A DNA stretch of 7,012 nt from Gemmatimonadaceae bacterium (GCA_025451425.1 JANWKK010000117.1:1-7012), one strand, 5' to 3'; shown: positions 1 through 6,672, counted from the stretch's first letter. Notes: a model not told the origin generated them from the letters alone. Translations and numbers: made by a program.

Positions 1-32
1 TCAATTCGTTAGTGCGGCGAGCCCAGGGTTTC

Positions 33-51
33 TCGTCGCGCCTCCCGACGA
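33..51. other. Small stem-loop, TCGTCG/CGACGA
   Basis: Six perfect base pairs (33-38 with 46-51) close a seven-base loop. It lies eight bases before the stronger stem-loop at 59-90, so the two may form one structured transcript end or untranslated region. No T-run follows on either strand. Six pairs alone can arise by chance in GC-rich DNA. Confidence 0.35.
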
Positions 52-58
52 ATTCCTT

Positions 59-90
59 GCGCTTCACGCAATTCTTCTTCGCGTGAGCGC
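59..90. other. Strong bulged stem-loop near left window edge
   Basis: GCGCTTCACGC (59-69) pairs with GCGTGAGCGC (81-90), giving ten base pairs with a single bulged T and an 11-base AT-rich loop. This is the strongest simple hairpin in the window. It has no flanking T-run on either strand, so it is not a classical Rho-independent terminator. It may mark the 3' end of a gene lying to the left of the window, or part of a structured RNA. Confidence 0.55.
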
Positions 91-278
91 GCTCAAGACG
101 TGAAACTGTGGCAAGAGTAGGCTCGGGTTGTGAGGGTTGTAGTCGACCGGTTCGCAATACGCGCGCGCGCAAGCCACCGTTAGGCGATCCGCTGGGAGAT
201 CCTGTTCCTCTCGGACGCTGCGACAGACTAGCGCGGCCGCTTCGGGTAACACTGGAAGGAGAGCAGGCATCCCGGTTG

Positions 279-287
279 TTTTTTTTT
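279..287 (+). repeat. Nine-T homopolymer tract
   Basis: An uninterrupted run of nine Ts sits in otherwise GC-rich intergenic DNA about 90 bases before the start of the 43-codon ORF. A terminator would need a stable stem just before it. The only candidate is CGGG/CCCG with a loop of more than 20 bases, which is poor. It could instead be an UP-like or slippage-prone spacer element. Confidence 0.5.
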
Positions 288-367
288 GCGCCCACCGCGC
301 CTCGTTGAGTGGAGGGGATCTTGCAGCAATCGCTCAGCCGTCAAGCAATAGTTGGGAACGAGACGGC

Positions 368-372
368 GGAGG
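368..372 (+). promoter_or_regulatory. Ribosome binding site GGAGG
   Basis: A perfect GGAGG core is followed by four bases (TAAA) and then ATG at 377. It is the best Shine-Dalgarno match on the plus strand near the oxidoreductase gene, and it serves the short upstream ORF rather than the ATG at 545. Confidence 0.6.
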
Positions 373-376
373 TAAA

Positions 377-508
377 ATGCGATTCATCGCAGGCTGTGTG
401 GCCTTGAGCTGCGTTCCGATCCTGGCTCTCGCGCAAGACTCGTCGCTGGCTGCAACGTCGGCTCCAGGTCTTACCCGCACGGCGCGGCGCGTGGCGGCGA
501 CTCGATGA
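377..508 (+). CDS. 43-residue signal-peptide-like ORF, in frame with the next gene
   Basis: The product begins MRFIAGCVALSCVPILALAQ, followed by DSSLAATSAP. This is a good Sec signal peptide: a short basic start, a hydrophobic core of about 14 residues, and an Ala-Leu-Ala-Gln region before the likely cleavage point near residue 20. The tail is only about 23 residues and Arg/Ala/Thr-rich. A perfect GGAGG lies four bases upstream of ATG, which favours real initiation here. The frame ends at TGA (506-508). The following 12 codons and the oxidoreductase ATG at 545 are in this same frame, so a single stop separates the two. It could be a translated leader coupled to the next gene, a small exported peptide, or the detached signal of a longer protein broken by a nonsense mutation or base error. 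It resembles no family I know. IAGC at residues 4-7 matches a lipobox but is too close to the start. Confidence 0.4.
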   Translation: MRFIAGCVALSCVPILALAQDSSLAATSAPGLTRTARRVAATR

Positions 509-544
509 GCGTTTCCTAAAAGCCGAGCCGTACGACGCACGCAG

Positions 545-2212
545 ATGGTCGACTTCGACGCCGCACATGCCGCGGTTCACTATCCGCCCGACCGACGCTT
601 CAGGATCTGGATCAGGCCGTCGCTGCTCATGCTGGCGCTGGCGGTCTTGGCCGTCCTGGTTGCGGCCGCCTGGATCGAGACGAGCGTCTGGGGTCTGCCG
701 AGCATTGCGCCAATCGCCGACGTGAACCCGAATAACCTGCCCTCGCCGCACGGGTTCCCGGTGTGGGTTCGGTATTGTCACTTCTTCAACTTCCTGTTCG
801 TGATGCTGCTCATTCGCAGCGGGCTGTCTATTCTCGCGGATCATCCGCGGCTCTACTTCAACGACGACTGCACGCCTGGAAGCGAATGGATCAGGTTTAC
901 GCCGATCAACGTTCCGCGTGACCGGTTGTGGACGGCCAAAGATGACGCGCGCTACATCTCGCCGCTCGTGGGGACGCCGGGCTATCGGCACACGGTGGGC
1001 ATCGCGCGGGCGTGGCACTTCATCAGCATTCACGGCTTCATCCCGACCGGTATCGTGTTCGCGACATTGCTTTTCGCGACAGGCCAATGGCGGCGTCTCG
1101 TGCCGACCTCGCCGGTCGTGATCACGCAGGCGTGGGCGACGTGGGTGCATTACGCCACCTTTCACTTACCGCGCGAGCCGAACGGATTCTACGGCTACAA
1201 CGCGCTGCAGCAGACTGCCTACTTCGCGGTGTTCCTGGTGTTTGGGCCGATCGCAATCCTGACCGGTCTTGCCATGTCGCCTGCGGTCGTGAATCGGTTT
1301 CCCCGCTACGCCCGGCTGTTCGGCGGGAGGCAATCCGCGCGCTCGATTCACTTCCTGACCATGCTCGGCTTTCTTGGATTCCTGGTGGTCCACGTCGCCC
1401 TCGTGATCTTGACGGGATTCAGACGCAACATGAATCACATCGTCATGGGTACCGACGACACGATCCCGTCGGGCATGTTATGGGGGTTTGTCGGAATAGG
1501 AGTCGTCGTTGGGAGCTGGATCGTCGCGCACTATTTGTCGTGGACGCACCCGCGTGCGGTTCAACGCGCGGTGAATCGCGTGACCAATCCGATGCAGCGG
1601 CTCACGTTGAACCGCCTGAACCCGCGTCAGCGATATCGAGCCGGAGACATTTCTCCGTTTTTCTGGCCTAACGGGAAGCTCCCGCAGCGGGCCGACTGGA
1701 AGAAGCACGCAGAACGGGAGTTCCGGGATTACCGATTAGTGGTGGGCGGCCTCGTCGAGCACCCGCTCGAGATCTCTCTTCCCGATCTCAAACAGCTCGG
1801 GTTCACCGAACACATCACGATGCATCACTGCATTCAGGGGTGGACCGGTATCGCGAAATGGGGTGGTGTCCCCATGGAGGAGCTGATCCGTCTGGTCCGG
1901 CCGCTTGCCACAGCCAAGGTCGTCGCGTTCTTCTCGTTCGGCGAGTCGCTGTACGGGAGTGCCTACTACGACACGCAGCGGATTGAGAACGTTCTCAAGC
2001 CGGAGTGCATGCTGGCCCTCGAGATGAACGGAAAGCCGCTGACGCACGTCTACGGCGCGCCCATCCGGCTGCGAGTGGAAAACCAACTTGGCTACAAGAT
2101 GGTCAAGTGGATCGAACGCATCGAGTTTATCCAATCGGAGCAACAGATTGGCAAAGGGCAAGGCGGCACGAACGAGGACGACGAGTACTTCGATCTCCTG
2201 CCGAATATCTAA
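545..2212 (+). CDS. Cytochrome b561-like / sulfite-oxidase-family molybdopterin oxidoreductase fusion
   Basis: A 555-residue two-part protein. Residues 23-330 carry about six hydrophobic helices (near 23-45, 76-98, 157-180, 223-245, 268-292 and 312-330) with histidines suited to b-haem ligation: H79 (in RYCHFFNF), H158, H163, H269 and H283. This resembles the cytochrome b561/hydrogenase cytochrome b superfamily. A basic linker (334-366) leads to a sulfite-oxidase-type molybdopterin domain (about 395-530). It contains HHCIQGW, where C429 is the expected molybdenum-ligating cysteine, and YGAPIRLRVENQLGYK, typical of the fold. The expected role is to pass electrons between a substrate at the Mo centre and quinone or a cytochrome partner; the substrate is unknown. 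No Tat signal is present. The ATG at 545 lacks a clear ribosome binding site, so coupling to the ORF at 377-508 or a different start is possible. The family call is firm, the substrate and orientation are not. Confidence 0.9.
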   Translation: MVDFDAAHAAVHYPPDRRFRIWIRPSLLMLALAVLAVLVAAAWIETSVWGLPSIAPIADVNPNNLPSPHGFPVWVRYCHFFNFLFVMLLIRSGLSILADHPRLYFNDDCTPGSEWIRFTPINVPRDRLWTAKDDARYISPLVGTPGYRHTVGIARAWHFISIHGFIPTGIVFATLLFATGQWRRLVPTSPVVITQAWATWVHYATFHLPREPNGFYGYNALQQTAYFAVFLVFGPIAILTGLAMSPAVVNRFPRYARLFGGRQSARSIHFLTMLGFLGFLVVHVALVILTGFRRNMNHIVMGTDDTIPSGMLWGFVGIGVVVGSWIVAHYLSWTHPRAVQRAVNRVTNPMQRLTLNRLNPRQRYRAGDISPFFWPNGKLPQRADWKKHAEREFRDYRLVVGGLVEHPLEISLPDLKQLGFTEHITMHHCIQGWTGIAKWGGVPMEELIRLVRPLATAKVVAFFSFGESLYGSAYYDTQRIENVLKPECMLALEMNGKPLTHVYGAPIRLRVENQLGYKMVKWIERIEFIQSEQQIGKGQGGTNEDDEYFDLLPNI

Positions 2213-2233
2213 GACATCGGTTGGCAAGGGGCC

Positions 2234-2267
2234 CGCGTCTGCACGGCAACGACTCAGGCGCAGAGCG
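2234..2267 (+). terminator. Bulged stem-loop after the oxidoreductase gene
   Basis: CGCgTCTGC (2234-2242) pairs with GCAGAGCG (2260-2267) in eight base pairs with one bulged G and a 17-base loop. It begins 22 bases after the oxidoreductase stop, within the 111-bp gap between two convergent genes. No T-run follows, so it may be a Rho-assisted terminator or a 3'-end stabilising stem. The rest of the gap (2213-2323) shows nothing else. Confidence 0.35.
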
Positions 2268-2323
2268 TTCGGTTGGACGTTCTCTCCTGGCGACCCCGCA
2301 CAGAGCGACATAATGCCGCGCCG

Positions 2324-5014
2324 TTATTCCCGAAACGCCTCCGTCGGGTCCACACGCGTTGCTCGCACGGCCGGAAGCATCGTCGCCGCGAGCGTCACGA
2401 CGACGGTGATCGCCGCCGCCGCGCCATAGATCGGCGCGTTCGTCGCGCTCACGCCGTACAGCAGTGACGACACGAGCCGGCTCGTCGCGTATGCCCCGCC
2501 GAGTCCGAACACGATTCCCGCTGCCGCGATTACGAAACCCTCACTCAGGATCAGGCGCAGGATGTCCGCCGGCCGCGCGCCAAGCGCCATCCGAACACCG
2601 AGCTCCCGGCGGCGATTGCTCACGCTGAGCGCGATCACGCTGTAGAGGCCCGCGATGGCGAGCGCCAATGCAGATGCCGCGAAGAAGCCGATCAGAGTCA
2701 TGCTGAAGCGCCGGCGCGCGAGCGATTCGTCGAACACGTCTTGCATCGACCGCGGATGCGCGACGGCAAGGGTGGGGTCGATGGATTTTACCTCGCGCTT
2801 CATCGCGGGGAGCGCTGCCATCGGATCGCCGCGCGTGCGAAGCACGATCTGGAGTCCCGGATAGGTCATCTGCGACTCGGGCACGTACGCCTGGGGCTGC
2901 GGCGGGCTGTCGAGCGTGCCGGACTGCACGTTGTCTACGACCCCGATAATCGTGCGCGCCTGACGCGACCGCGCGAAATCGAAGAAGGTGTTCAGCTGCC
3001 TGCCCATCGCGACGCCGCCCAGGTACATGCGCGCATACTCACGATTCACGATCACGACGGGTTCGCTCGTCGCGACGTCGGCCGACGTGAACGCGCGGCC
3101 CTGCAACATGGGGATGTGCATCGCGCGGAAGTAGTCGCCTTCCACGACGTAGTACTCCGACGTGTGGGCCTTGCCCGGAACCGGCGGCGGCTCGCCGACG
3201 GTTGCGCTGCTGCCAGTTTCGGCGGCTTCTTCGAGCGGCAGCACGCTGATGGCGCCCGCAGCCTCGACGCCCGCCAACCGCGACAGCCGATCCTGGAGCT
3301 GCGCGAAGAAACGCGCCCAGCCTGGCCCGTCGCGCGCGGGATCGAACGCACCGGGAAGCGGCAACACGACGTTGGCCGTGAGCACGCGCGCGGGGTCGAA
3401 GCCAGGCGTGACGTGCTGCAGACGAACGAAGCTCACGGTGAGAAGGGCCGCGGCGATCAGCAGCATGAGCGAAAGCGAAACTTCCGCGACGACGAGCGTG
3501 CGCCGTCCCACGCTGCCGCGGCGGCCGCCGACCGATCGCGCACCGTCCTCCCGCAACGTGAGGGCGAGCTTGCCTGGCGCGATCTGCGTCGCCGCGGCGA
3601 AACCGAATACCACGCCGGCGAGGAGCGCCACGAGCGTCACCGTGAGCGACACCCTCCAATCGATCGCGATATCGTCGGCGCGCGGCATCGATCCGGGCAC
3701 GAGCCCGAGCATCGCACGCGTGGCCCATACGGACAGCGCGAGCGCGATGACAGCGCCCCCGGCGGCGAGTATCACGTTCTCGGTCACGAGCTGTCGCGCG
3801 ATGCGACTGCGTCCCGCGCCGAGCGCGGCGCGGACGGCGAACTCGCGCCGGCGGCGAGCGGTGCGCACGATCAGAAGATTCGTCACGTTCGCACAGGCGA
3901 TGCAGAGCAGCAGCGCGACGGCCGCCAACAGGAAGTACAACGTGCGGCGCACGTGCTCGCCGGCCTGTTGGCGAACATCCGCGACCTGGTAGTCCAAGTC
4001 GAGCTTTGGCGCGTTTGCCGCGAGCCAGCTCCGGAGCGGAATCGACATCGCCTGCTGAAGCCGCGGCAAGGTCGCGCCCGGGCGCAGACGCGCGGCGACG
4101 GCAAGATTCTGCGTGCCGTACGCCGCCCGCTCGCGCGCGGTGAAGCCTAACGGCGTCCAGAGCTCCGTGCGCGTCGCGAAGCTCAGACCCGCCGGCAGCT
4201 CCGCGCCGCGCGGGAACGCGAACCCCGGCGGCATCACGCCGACGACCGTGAACCGTTTGCCGCTCATCTCGATGGTGCGTCCGACGACGTTCGGATCGCT
4301 GCCGAAACGGCTCCGCCACAGCGCCTCGCTCAGGATGACGACGGGTGATGCCCCGACTTCCGCGTCCGCGTCCGTGAACGCGCGCCCGATACGGGGACGG
4401 ACGCCAATCACACCAAAGAACGACGGAGTAACGCGCGCGCCATTCACCTGCTCGGCTTCGCTGCCTAACGAGATGCTGAAGTTCCAGGCGCGAAAGGCAG
4501 TGGTTGTGGCGAGCTTCTGCGCGTCGCTCGTTGGGACAGCGACATCATCATAGAAGCCGGCCGAGAGCGGCAGCCGTTCGCCATATTGCTTCGACGACAT
4601 CCAGACCATCGCCAGGCGCGATGGGTCGGGGTAGGGCAGAGGCCGCAGCAGCACGCCATTGACGACCGTGAACACTGCCGTCGCCGCGCCGATCCCGAGG
4701 GCGAGGGTCCCGAGCGTGGCGGCGGTGAAGCCGATGTTCTTGCGCAGGGTGCGGAGCGCGAATCGCACGTCCATCGCCAGCTCGTGCGCCCGGTCTGTCC
4801 GCGCCTTACCCCGCTCGCGCGACTCGCGCTCGGCGCGCAGCTGGGCGTCGATCGCGGCCAGGTCGCCGAACGCAGCATCGGCGGCGCGCCGCGCGTCCTC
4901 CGGTGACATGCCCTGGTCGATGAACTCGCGGGTGCGCATCTCCAGATGAAAGCGCAGCTCGTCGGCGACGTCGCGCGAGGCGTTAGGCTTGATGCCGCGG
5001 AAGCTTCGATGCAT
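2324..5014 (-). CDS. ADOP-type duplicated FtsX/MacB-like permease
   Basis: An 896-residue membrane protein with the full ADOP plan. Residues 16-52 form the family's N-terminal segment (DELRFHLEMRTREF, then SPEDARRAA). The first transmembrane helix (about 95-119) is followed by PLPYPDPSRL and a large extracytoplasmic MacB-type domain (about 130-350). Helices follow near 357-380, 409-433, 454-476 and 505-528, a second extracytoplasmic domain at about 530-765, and helices near 770-793, 823-843 and 861-884. The duplicated coupling-helix motifs are EFAVRAALGA (391-400) and ELGVRMALGA (804-813). The end, RVDPTEAFRE, is also typical. FtsX/MacB relatives work with an ATPase in lipoprotein or peptide export or mechanotransmission; none is encoded here, which is usual for ADOPs. 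The start is supported by GAGG six bases upstream. Two Leu codons at 4145-4152 and 4463-4470 are TTA, rare in such DNA. The transported substrate is unknown. Confidence 0.93.
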   Translation of the reverse strand: MHRSFRGIKPNASRDVADELRFHLEMRTREFIDQGMSPEDARRAADAAFGDLAAIDAQLRAERESRERGKARTDRAHELAMDVRFALRTLRKNIGFTAATLGTLALGIGAATAVFTVVNGVLLRPLPYPDPSRLAMVWMSSKQYGERLPLSAGFYDDVAVPTSDAQKLATTTAFRAWNFSISLGSEAEQVNGARVTPSFFGVIGVRPRIGRAFTDADAEVGASPVVILSEALWRSRFGSDPNVVGRTIEMSGKRFTVVGVMPPGFAFPRGAELPAGLSFATRTELWTPLGFTARERAAYGTQNLAVAARLRPGATLPRLQQAMSIPLRSWLAANAPKLDLDYQVADVRQQAGEHVRRTLYFLLAAVALLLCIACANVTNLLIVRTARRRREFAVRAALGAGRSRIARQLVTENVILAAGGAVIALALSVWATRAMLGLVPGSMPRADDIAIDWRVSLTVTLVALLAGVVFGFAAATQIAPGKLALTLREDGARSVGGRRGSVGRRTLVVAEVSLSLMLLIAAALLTVSFVRLQHVTPGFDPARVLTANVVLPLPGAFDPARDGPGWARFFAQLQDRLSRLAGVEAAGAISVLPLEEAAETGSSATVGEPPPVPGKAHTSEYYVVEGDYFRAMHIPMLQGRAFTSADVATSEPVVIVNREYARMYLGGVAMGRQLNTFFDFARSRQARTIIGVVDNVQSGTLDSPPQPQAYVPESQMTYPGLQIVLRTRGDPMAALPAMKREVKSIDPTLAVAHPRSMQDVFDESLARRRFSMTLIGFFAASALALAIAGLYSVIALSVSNRRRELGVRMALGARPADILRLILSEGFVIAAAGIVFGLGGAYATSRLVSSLLYGVSATNAPIYGAAAAITVVVTLAATMLPAVRATRVDPTEAFRE

Positions 5015-5020
5015 AACGAG

Positions 5021-5024
5021 CCTC
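5021..5024 (-). promoter_or_regulatory. Ribosome binding site of the permease
   Basis: GAGG on the minus strand sits six bases before the permease ATG, in the 12-bp gap after the padR stop. It fixes the permease start and supports co-transcription of the two genes. Confidence 0.55.
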
Positions 5025-5026
5025 GG

Positions 5027-5359
5027 TCAGGCGGTGGCTGCCGAGAGCGCGCGGCTCACGGCGGAGGCGAAGCGCGACCAGCGCTTCCGTTCGGCGCGGA
5101 GGTGCGCGCGTCCGGCAGGGGTGAGCGAGTAGTACTTCGCTTCGCGTCCCGTCTCGCTCAGTCCCCAATCCTCGGCGAGCAGTCCCCTTCGCTCGAGCCG
5201 ATGCAGGGCGGGGTAGAGGGCGCCTTCCTGCACGACGACATCCTCGGCGGTCGTCTCACGAATCCACCGCCCGATCGCATACCCGTGGCGTGGCCCCCAG
5301 CTCACGGCCTTGAGGATGAGGATGTCGAGCGTTCCGGTGAAGAGATCCGATCCGGCCAT
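5027..5359 (-). CDS. PadR-family transcriptional repressor
   Basis: A 110-residue protein of standard PadR length for the short subfamily. It opens with LFTGTLDILILKAV and continues HGYAIGRWI, EGALYPALHRLERRGLL and REAKYYSLTPAGRAHL. Together these are the PadR winged helix-turn-helix (residues 5-85): the recognition helix lies around EGALYPALHRLE and the wing around SETGREAKYY. The C-terminal helix (about 86-110) should mediate dimerisation. It acts in the cytoplasm as a DNA-binding repressor, often ligand-responsive. It lies 12 bp upstream of the ADOP permease in the same orientation, so the two form one transcription unit, and PadR probably regulates its own promoter and the permease. The ribosome binding site is weak: only GGGA is visible, about six bases before ATG. 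Confidence 0.93.
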   Translation of the reverse strand: MAGSDLFTGTLDILILKAVSWGPRHGYAIGRWIRETTAEDVVVQEGALYPALHRLERRGLLAEDWGLSETGREAKYYSLTPAGRAHLRAERKRWSRFASAVSRALSAATA

Positions 5360-5393
5360 CTGAGTCCCGGTGAGTGGATACCTTGTTCACTTA

Positions 5394-5422
5394 GGGATAC
5401 AGCCGGCGGATATCGCTGTCAA
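5394..5422 (-). promoter_or_regulatory. Predicted sigma-70-type promoter of padR-permease unit
   Basis: On the minus strand a perfect TTGACA (plus coordinates 5417-5422) is followed after exactly 17 bases by TATCCC (5394-5399), which matches the first three bases of the -10 consensus. It lies 35-63 bases upstream of the padR start. GGATA occurs three times around it on the plus strand (5376, 5395, 5408), and GATA/TATC half-sites flank the spacer (5396-5399 and 5411-5414). Any of these could belong to a PadR operator, but none forms a clean palindrome. Confidence 0.5.
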
Positions 5423-5548
5423 CCTCTCACGTTGGCGATCGATTGGGGGCGCTTTCCAATCGGTGTCGGCATCTCATCCCGGAAGGCGAGCCCAGACGCG
5501 AGAGGCAAGCCGAGAGCTTACGGAAATCAGAGAACTACCTAAGCGACC

Positions 5549-5608
5549 AGAGCCAGCGGCGAGCCGTGAGACAAGCAGCTCAGCGGGCAGCTACTCGCGA
5601 TTGGCTCT
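5549..5608. other. Extended three-tier stem-loop between cytochrome and padR genes
   Basis: A 60-base imperfect inverted repeat. AGAGCCA (5549-5555) pairs with TGGCTCT (5602-5608). Inside it, GCGAG (5559-5563) pairs with CTCGC (5594-5598). Inside that, CCGTGAG (5564-5570) pairs with CTCA and CGG (5579-5582, 5584-5586) around one bulged G, closing an eight-base loop. That is 19 pairs in all. It begins 26 bases after the cytochrome stop on the minus strand and lies about 190 bases before padR. No T-run follows, so a 3'-end stabilising or Rho-assisted termination role is more likely than classical intrinsic termination. The remaining 5360-5634 spacer holds only the padR promoter and no gene that I can support. 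Confidence 0.5.
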
Positions 5609-5634
5609 CTTCTGCAGCACTACCATCGGTGACC

Positions 5635-6663
5635 CTATGGCTGCAAGGAAGCGACGTACGCGGCCAGGTTTACAATGTCCTCATCAGTCAACTTCTTCAC
5701 GACCGCCTTCATCGCCGCAGCGTTCTTCCCGTCGCGTGTTCCGCTCTTGAAATCGTAGAGCTGGCGTGCCGTAGCGGTGGGCGAGTGACCGGCGATGCGC
5801 GGGAACATGTCTCCCGAGCCTTTCAGGCCTTCGCCGTGGCATGAAGCGCATGGCGTGGTCTTGGCAACGCCGCCGGTCTTCGCAAGCACCTCGCCCTTCT
5901 CGATGCTGCCCTTCGGGACGTATGCGACAAAGCCGGAACTCGGATCGCGCAGCTCGGTGCGTTCAAAGTCTTCAGGAACTTCGATGATGCGCGTACCAAT
6001 CGGCTCCGTGGCTCCGCTGGGGTCGACCTGCTGCACGGCGTGCGCAGCGGGATGAGTCACCGGTGCCGTGTCTGTCTCCACGATCCGCAGCTTCTTCACC
6101 GGCTTGATGGAGTGGAAGTACTCTGCGGCCTGACGAGCTTCGTCCAGACTGATGCCTTTCGCAATCGCGACCATCAGCGCAAGCGGCGCATTCGGAATCG
6201 ACGCGTGCCGCCTGTCGTTCTTCATATCGACGATCTGCTGCACGATGTACTCGACAGGAAGATCGCGAAGGTCGCCCGTATCCGGTTTGCCGCTTCCGTC
6301 AATGAGGTGACACTGGCCGCACGCGTTATACGCACCGGCTCTGCCCTCGATCACCGGCGCCGGGGGCGCGGGATGCTGGTCAGGAAACCAGTCAATCGTG
6401 GCATGGCTGCCGTTGATTTGCGTGAGGGTGAACGCCTCTTTGCTTCCAGGGACGTGGAAGAGCGTTCCATCTTCCCTTCGTGTGTCAGGGATTCCGCGAG
6501 GGAACGGCCACGCCGGAAAGTCGGTGCGCACAAGATTCGCAGGCGGATCGTAGTTCGGCCTCGGCACAGTATGGGTCTGGGCAGCATGGTGCATGCAGGA
6601 ACCAGAGAAGACGGCGACCGCGCAGGCGCCTGCCAGCAATACGAACGGCCTTCCAGAGGACAT
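5635..6663 (-). CDS. Dihaem c-type cytochrome, probable lipoprotein
   Basis: A 342-residue exported protein. Residues 1-23 form a hydrophobic signal ending SGSC; C23 is a likely lipidated cysteine, although Ser at -3 is not the usual Leu. A spacer region (about 30-108) includes FHVPGSKEAFT and DWFPDQHPAP. Two class-I cytochrome c modules follow: CGQCH (115-119) and CASCH (272-276). The second module shows a typical c553/c4-like pattern, with GSGDMFPRIAGHS after the haem site, M318 as a good distal ligand, and LTDEDIVNLAAYVASL at the end. For the first haem, M147 or M164 could be the distal ligand. It should work outside the cytoplasmic membrane as an electron carrier between a dehydrogenase or quinol-oxidising complex and a terminal acceptor. 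AGGAAGG nine bases before ATG supports the start. A link with the b561-molybdopterin enzyme is possible but not shown by gene order. Confidence 0.9.
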   Translation of the reverse strand: MSSGRPFVLLAGACAVAVFSGSCMHHAAQTHTVPRPNYDPPANLVRTDFPAWPFPRGIPDTRREDGTLFHVPGSKEAFTLTQINGSHATIDWFPDQHPAPPAPVIEGRAGAYNACGQCHLIDGSGKPDTGDLRDLPVEYIVQQIVDMKNDRRHASIPNAPLALMVAIAKGISLDEARQAAEYFHSIKPVKKLRIVETDTAPVTHPAAHAVQQVDPSGATEPIGTRIIEVPEDFERTELRDPSSGFVAYVPKGSIEKGEVLAKTGGVAKTTPCASCHGEGLKGSGDMFPRIAGHSPTATARQLYDFKSGTRDGKNAAAMKAVVKKLTDEDIVNLAAYVASLQP

Positions 6664-6672
6664 GATTCTGTA

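Larger units (their letters stand above)
1..376. other. Gene-free leader region with stem-loops and simple tracts
   Basis: No open frame here has both a ribosome binding site and a recognisable protein; the short frames on both strands look like chance openings in GC-rich DNA. What can be seen: two tandem stem-loops (33-51 and 59-90, listed separately), a direct repeat GGGTTGT at about 125-139, an alternating purine-pyrimidine run of CG dinucleotides at 160-170, a copy of the octamer CGTTAGGC at 178-185, an 8-bp palindrome GCGGCCGC at 233-240, and a nine-T tract at 279-287. No convincing -35/-10 pair for the downstream ORF was found; TTGCAG near 320 followed by an AT-richer stretch near 345 is the best candidate, and it is weak. 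Confidence 0.6.

Noticed and set aside
64..270. A 68-codon minus-strand frame in the left intergenic region
   Set aside because: There is no ribosome binding site; the T9 tract lies just upstream, and the product resembles nothing known.
279..287. Rho-independent terminator at the T9 tract
   Set aside because: The only upstream complementarity is four G/C pairs with a loop of more than 20 bases, which is too weak.
341..1165. A 274-codon minus-strand frame opposite the oxidoreductase start
   Set aside because: It is the antisense of the b561 region, with a charged low-complexity product and no family resemblance.
2741..4150. A 469-codon open frame on the plus strand, opposite the permease
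   Set aside because: It is the antisense of a well-supported ADOP gene. Its product is Arg/His/Glu-rich low-complexity sequence typical of reverse frames in GC-rich genes.
3039..4319. A 426-codon minus-strand frame within the permease
   Set aside because: It is a shifted frame of the permease on the same strand, extremely Arg/Ala-rich with no domain.
178..4988. Integron attC sites suggested by GTTAGGC and GCCTAAC cores
   Set aside because: The cores are not paired in the needed orientation within 55-150 bases. Four of five lie inside coding sequences, and there is no integrase or cassette structure.
5370..5750. A 126-codon plus-strand frame between padR and the cytochrome
   Set aside because: It overlaps the padR promoter and the cytochrome 3' end and has a Ser/Arg-rich product without a domain or a good ribosome binding site.
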